A DNA stretch of 64,000 nt from assembly GCF_001540865.1 (NCBI RefSeq), contig NC_033625.1, positions 10,385,741 to 10,449,740 on the forward strand, read 5' to 3'. Shown here piece by piece: positions 58,708-64,000 of this stretch (the first letter of the stretch is position 1; each line of letters begins with the position of its first letter). Under the pieces are notes generated by a model, which was given only the letters and a program-made list of their open reading frames with translations, did not search any database and was not told the DNA's origin. This stretch comes from Ananas comosus. Lineage: Eukaryota; Streptophyta; Magnoliopsida; Poales; Bromeliaceae. Position numbers and translations under genes: made by a program.

Positions 58708-61491
58708 TGTTACGCCCCGAGCCCGCCTATTTGGTCGGTTTTGGGCACGCCAACAGATCGTCGAACGGACAGGGTTTCCTCTGTACTGCGGGCATAGTCT
58801 TCCCTGTATGTTCAAGGCATAGCAATCAATACAATGTACGAAGTTCCAACCAAGAACACATTTCAATCAAGATTGCATAATGGAAGGTATCAAGTCATAG
58901 TGGCAGCGCAAGTCGGTACTTGACGACTCTACGCGCTCCAACACCACTCGCCACTCGGTACACAAAGAACTCTTCTTTGCACTGGCCTTCCCTTTTGGGA
59001 ATACATTCCAATTCGATCACCGACATTGCTTAGAAGCAATATCACCGGTGCATCGCTCCGTCGTGAGTGCTCTAATTTGGCACTGACCCTAAACGTTAAC
59101 ATGAGATGGCCTATCTTAGCACATCCCCAATTCCATTCCTCCAAGTCCACGTGGCTTACTACTCGCTCAAGGTCTCACCAAGAGCACTTCATCTTCTGAT
59201 ACCATATGCCACGGTCAACATCGAACTACTTTCGCAACGAGCTCACGCGAGCACTTCGTTCGTGAATTCGAGTCAAACTCCTCGATAAGGCTATCTGCCA
59301 AATCGCTCTCTTCGGTCTCCACAGGTGGACCAAAGGCCACCAATCCTACGTAGGCCTACCACCTAAACCTGTCTCAATACGCAGCGTCTCTCGCTCGCAA
59401 ATGCAGACCCAATCATGATCGGGCGAAATTCTCACTTGGGAATTCGCACACACTCCAACCAGGAGCAACTAAGACCCCAAACCACGTCAAGTCCTCGGGT
59501 TGGGTCACAACCATACTCGGTGTACCATCGGTCACACAATCTATCACGTGGCATTCCACGCTCCCGGGCCTAAACTCGGACTACCGTCCTGACCAGAACT
59601 CTGCCCTACCCGTAGGTACCGGGCCGCTGTCACTCACAGCTGACTGCGCCTGCCCAAAGGGCCCAGGCTCCACAGTCCACAAATGGTCCAGGCACGGGTC
59701 GTCCCCAAGCACTACCCGCCGTCGTCGTCCTACACGACATACTCTACCGAGTCACACGTACCAATATCGGCTCCTATGCACCTAGTGCGAGTCACCAGTC
59801 CCACGAGTGATCCATGGCACGCTTCACACCTAGCAATGCTCAAGTGCTACTGCCAATACACTCTCTCGGCTGAATCCACATCCGCACTCTACGGGTATCT
59901 ACACTCGAGCGCTCTACGCCTCTACAGCGTTCCACACGAAGTCCAGCATTAGGCAATCTTGCCTATGCACACCGGCCGCACGAGCACAACCGCCTACCTC
60001 ACCTTGAGGTACTACTAGGCCCACGTGCTCAAACTTGGCCACTAATCGACCGTTCTCTCAACAGTGATGCTACTTTCACTGTTCGATCTACCAGAATGAC
60101 ATCCGAAATTTTCGGACCACTCGGGTGTTCTCATAAGCATCATGGCTCAACTCTCGCAATTTACTACTCATATTGCTCTGAGAGTCATTTCGCCACTTCT
60201 ATCTCTACCGCGAGTCTCACTTCTCGCCATAGATTACTTCTAGCACTTCGCTAGTGCCATCTGGCTCTATACCTGTACTGGCAGGTACTACGCCCTCACA
60301 TAATACAAAACTCCATTTCTAGAGCAATCAAATCTATCTCTAGAAATCCACCATGAGAGAGAGCTTAGAAGCTTACCTCTCCAAGAAGCTCCAACCAAGG
60401 AGAAGATGAAGAAGATGAGGTAGACCTCCTTCTCCTTCTCTTTCTTTCCTTTCCTTTCTTCTTCCTCTTCTTGTCTTCTAGAGAGAGAAAGAGAGATATG
60501 AGAGGGTGTGTGGGTGAGAAATAAGAGAAAAGAGCTCTCATACCCCTCACATAGCCCCACATGTTGCATAAGTGCAAACAAGCTCCTCAACTTTTATTCT
60601 TTTACACTGCCCTGACTGGGCCATTTTCGGGTTCGGGGACCGGTCTCTCCGACGAGGGACCGGTCTCCGAGAGCTTCTCCCCGCAGTCAGCAGAGCTCAC
60701 ACCCGATGGAACCGGTCTTTCTTTGGGGGACCGGTCTCTCAGGGACCAGTCTCTCCAGCAGGGACCGGTCTCCGAGAGCTGTTCACCAAGGACTTAGCCG
60801 ATTTTTCTCTCCTCTTGCTGCCTGCGCGTTCGGGGACCGGTCTCTCCCCACAGGGACCGGTCTCCGAGAACAGAAAACCTGCAGTTTGTAGATTTTCATT
60901 TCCAAGGCTCTCGAAGATCCCCAGTAATGCACTTTTGCATTATTTGACGCCTTCGGCCTTTCCAAAGCGTACCAACCTTGCTCTTTGGTCAATTTGACCA
61001 AGGTTCGATACTTGGTTACCGAAATTTCGGTATATTACATACCCACTCGATAATTAGCCGATCCCGGACGAAGTCCAACTCTCGGCGCTCGAGAGTTCAC
61101 TTCGTTACGACCATACTATACCGGTACACCCCTGGTGTTAAATCGGTAACACATGTTCCAGAACTTCGATTTTGCACCGCTTCGACTCCAATTCGCANNN
61201 NNNNNNNNNNNNNNNNNNNNNNNNNNNNNNNNNNNNNNNNNNNNNNNNNNNNNNNNNNNNNNNNNNNNNNNNNNNNNNNNNNNNNNNNNNNNNNNNNGAT
61301 TATGTTTTGATACTTCCTTATGCAATCCTTGATTGAAATGTGTTCCTGGTTGGAACTTCGTACATTGTATTGATTGCGACGCCTTGAACGTAAAGAGGAG
61401 ACTCTGTCCGCGGTACAGGGGAAACCCTGTCCGTTCGGCGGTCTGTCGGCGTGCCCGAAACCGACCAAATGGGCGGGCTCGGGGCGTGACA
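58708..61491. mobile_element. LTR-like block with inverted TGTYACGCCCC ends
   Basis: The left 195 bp (58708 onward) and the right about 190 bp (61298-61491, reverse complement) match at roughly 88% by eye: TGTTACGCCCCGAGCCCGCC against GGCGGGCTCGGGGCGTGACA. The left part reads as an LTR of the TGTCACGCCCC family running right: a CT/GA-rich tract at 60350-60520, GAGACC/GACCGGTCTC palindromes at 60640-60870. The right part is the start of another copy facing left, beyond a 100-N gap. Flanks (ACCCG and CTCCT) are not duplicated. Two facing copies are more likely than one TIR transposon. Confidence 0.55.
61198..61297. other. Assembly gap (100 N)
   Basis: Exactly 100 undetermined bases between the two inverted LTR-like pieces. 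Confidence 1.
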
Positions 61492-61492
61492 C

Positions 61493-61935
61493 TCCTCCTC
61501 CAAAGACCAAAAGCATATTCTTAATCCTTCTCAAGTATTTGAGTATGTCCTTCACAGCCGTCCAGTGCTTCTCACCTGGATTAGATTGATATCTATTTGT
61601 AACACTCACAGTAAGCACAATACCAGGTCGTATACACAACATGGTGTACATAAGACTCCCTATAGCTGAGGCATAAGGGATCTTACTCATATGTTGAATC
61701 TCTTCAAATATATTGGGTCACATTTTCTTGGAAAGATAAATCCCATTTCTAAGGGGTAAAAGTCCTATTTTGGAGTTTTTCATGCCTAACCTCTTCAACA
61801 CCTCCTCTATGTATATTTTCTGTTGGAGGCCTAGCATCCTTTTAGATCTATCTTTATAGACCTTAATCGCCAAAATATAGGATGCTTTTCCTAGATCTTT
61901 CATGTAGAATTCTTTAGACAACCTGTAGTGTACCG
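61493..61935 (-). pseudogene. Copia reverse transcriptase/RNase H junction fragment
   Basis: Minus-strand reading: FYMKDLGKASYILAIKVYKD, then GLQQKIYIEEVLKRLGMKNSK, then LPLRNGIYLSKKM, a TGA stop, then PNIFEEIQHMSKIPYASAIGSLMYTMLCIRPGI...YQSNPGEKHWTAVKDILKYLRRIKNMLLVFGG. This is the conserved Copia block at the end of reverse transcriptase. A TGA replaces what is normally Cys in KMCP. The left edge is cut by the LTR-like end at 61491 and the right edge by unrelated DNA near 61935. Confidence 0.85.
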
Positions 61936-64000
61936 AGTTTCGAAGTAATATACTAAATGTGGGCCAATTGGACAAGATACAATAGAGATCTAATTTAAAC
62001 ATGCTAAAAAATAAGATTTGAGGGTTTTGGAATGATTAGAAATGGATTAGAGGCTCAAGGAGTGAAAACGAGAATTTTCGAAAATGTCGATTTTTGAGCT
62101 TTGGACCTTCGAATTTCGGACCCTGAGCCAAAGGTCCAGACCTTGACTGCATAGCGCGAAAAGCAGGCTACGGGATTCGGACCCTGGTGCCATGGTCCGA
62201 ACCCTCCGCTCACAGAACACCCAGTGAGGGGTTAGAGAAGTACCCCAAACAAATTCATGATCCTTTAATTCGCTAATTGAAGGTTAGAGAAGTACCCCAG
62301 ACAACTTTTGTATTGTACCGAAAAGTCGCGTTGCAATGCTAACTTTGATCTACAAGATTAAAGTGAAGCTTGAGCTGGTCGTCCATCATTCCTGAGCAAT
62401 TTTGGAGGTGTGGGAATGAGTTTGGAAAATAATTGAATGTTTCGGCGCAATTTGGGTGCGAAATGAAATTGAAAGAGAGCCTTCGGGTTATGATGCTAAC
62501 TTTGTTTGGATGAATCAAAGTGAGGTGTGTGGGTAAATTGTAGCATCTCCGAATCATTTTTTGATGCTTAGGGATAGCTAATGGCATGTTTTAGAAGTGT
62601 TCGGAGGTGTTCGGTGCAAAGTGGAAGCGAAGAACGGCCTCGGTACCCAGTTGCTGCTAGAGTGCAGGAATTACATTGGGTACTAGTACCAGAACAGGGG
62701 GGTACCAGTACCCAGTCCCGAGGACTGAATAGTAATAGCTAATTTCGGCTGTTTTGGAGGGTTTAGTTGCAATTAAGCAACCTTATCTTTAAACCCAGGT
62801 GTACGCAGGGTATTTTCCTGCAGGAGCCAGCTCACCTCCTGTCTCTTTTCATTTCGTTCTTCTTCCCTCTCTCTACAAACCCTACGGTGAGGGATTTTGC
62901 GAAGAGAAAGTGTGGAGTTGGTGTTGTTAGCTGTGAAGAGGGTTCAAGCGCTGGGTTGCTGTGGTGAGGAGGTAAACCTAAGGTTAAGAGATGAGATTTT
63001 TGTGGTAAGGATTGTTTTAGTTGCCTTAGAAGAGATGTAGTTTTGGTTCTCTTGGTTACTAAAAGCTGTTTTTAATATGAGAAAGCTAGAATAGGCCATA
63101 TGTTATATGTGTATATATATGGAGTAATCAACCTGAGGTAGGCTGATTGTAATTCTTGGATAGAATTTGTTGTATTTAGCCTAAAGAAGGGACTTGGCTT
63201 GGGTTTCTTGGTTACTAAAGCATGGTTGCCATGAAAACCTAGAGAAAGGCTATGTTGTGTGTATGACATGTGAACTTTTGGGTTGATATGAAGTGAAGGG
63301 TGTGGAAGGTTGCGAGTAGCATGAGTTTAATCCCTGGTAATCCTCTAAATTAGTTGCTGTTGAGGTTCTTGAATTATTGGAATTGGTAATGCTTTATAAA
63401 CCCTTATAGAATCTGTATAGTGGCAGATTGTATAGAACCCTAAGCTTGAAAATGCTAATTTGTAGGATTGAGGCTCTAGCCTGGGATTGATCGCATGGAA
63501 ACCTAATTGAGGGTAAAACTGACGCGTTGGAAAGCTCGGATCGATGTTCTGACGAACCTACAGCAAGCTAGTGAGGAAAACCTCATTTTAGCTTCGTTTG
63601 TCACGAGTAAGGATTGCGATCGTTCGTAAATTGCGGGAAGTGGATTTCTCGCATTCCTGTATCAATTAAAGGTGGGTTGTGCTTCACCGAAGCGATTAGG
63701 TCGCTTCCAAGCCAAAGTAAAGTATGGTTATTATTGATGCATATATGTGTAGTGGTAAGTTGTGATTAATAATATGAATGCATAAATCATATTGTGATAG
63801 TTAATGTTACCTACCATTGGAATATGGATATTGATATATTGTGGATAATGCTAGATGATATATGAATGTTGACATATTATGAACATGCTAGATTCATATG
63901 AGTTGAAAATGGGTCGATAACTCTAGATTGATTAGAGAACTCGACAGTTATAAAATGAGAACGTGTAAACTACAATCCTAGGTGTGGACAACTAGGATGA
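61936..64000 (+). mobile_element. LTR-like repeat DNA at window end
   Basis: Contains palindromic motifs GGACCTTCG/TTCGGACC/GGTCCGAA (62100-62210) and GGTACTAGTACC, GGTACCAGTACC (62675-62715). A CT-rich tract and AAACCTA phrases follow, then a segment laid out like 33.0-34.0 kb. No protein recognised. The block continues beyond the window. Confidence 0.45.

Noticed and set aside
60561..60997. ORFs of 78-141 codons with GTGL/DRS-type repeats
   Set aside because: They follow the GACCGGTCTC palindrome cluster of an LTR-like block in several frames, so they are repeat by-products.
1..64000. tRNA, rRNA and other structured RNA genes
   Set aside because: None recognised by eye on either strand; the initiator-tRNA-like sequences at 39144 and 30649 are retrotransposon primer-binding sites.

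Overview
This window is nuclear DNA of a flowering plant. The evidence is a plant-type HIRA histone-chaperone gene with ten GT-AG-bounded exons, a plant methyltransferase gene, a chromodomain Ty3 retrotransposon, Sirevirus-like Copia remnants, a MuDR/MULE transposon carrying a Ulp1-like protease, and several MITEs. A monocot is my best guess from the style of the repeats; the species cannot be fixed from sequence alone. Most of the 64 kb is transposon-derived, and only two host genes are well supported.

Left third. Bases 1-5.3 kb are degenerate A/C-rich repeats and a 40-bp tandem array. Into them sit a solo LTR (TSD ATCAG) and a Harbinger-type MITE (TSD TAA), and the MITE itself carries a second MITE (11-bp TSD). 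A SAM-dependent methyltransferase gene (+ strand, three 3' exons, 7705-9031) lacks its 5' exon or exons here. Bases 10-13.8 kb are LTR remnants. Bases 13.86-22.85 kb are a large MULE. It has a four-exon transposase (minus strand, with a stop codon in its SWIM zinc finger), the last exon of a Ulp1/C48 protease, a 1,429-bp tandem duplication, and a striking saturation of its non-coding DNA with a GTGCAA motif. Its Ulp1 end is cut off by an unrelated dispersed repeat.

Middle. Bases 22.85-26.5 kb hold T/G-rich tandem repeats (33-bp and 90-bp periods) interrupted by a solo LTR (TSD ATGAG) and two N gaps. Bases 26.6-31.8 kb are a decayed minus-strand Copia element with its LTR. Bases 31.8-37 kb are further LTR fragments, including a second, internally deleted solo LTR of the family seen at 2.2 kb. 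Bases 37.4-38.2 kb are a long foldback MITE with an AT-repeat core. Bases 38.56-44.09 kb are an intact, very young Ty3 chromovirus: its two LTRs are identical by eye, its gag-pol ORF is 1,497 aa, and its TSD is GTTTT.

Right. HIRA occupies 45001-55696 (minus, 10 exons, 983 aa predicted), with telo-box motifs just upstream. A short PPR-like fragment lies beyond its 5' end. Bases 56.5-64 kb return to LTR fragments, a MITE, a duplicated repeat and a Copia reverse-transcriptase fragment.

Two isolated single-N positions (38759 and 55269) are each flanked by a direct duplication and look like unmerged contig overlaps rather than biology. The most unusual biological signal is the GTGCAA-saturated MULE, where the motif fills even the transposase introns.
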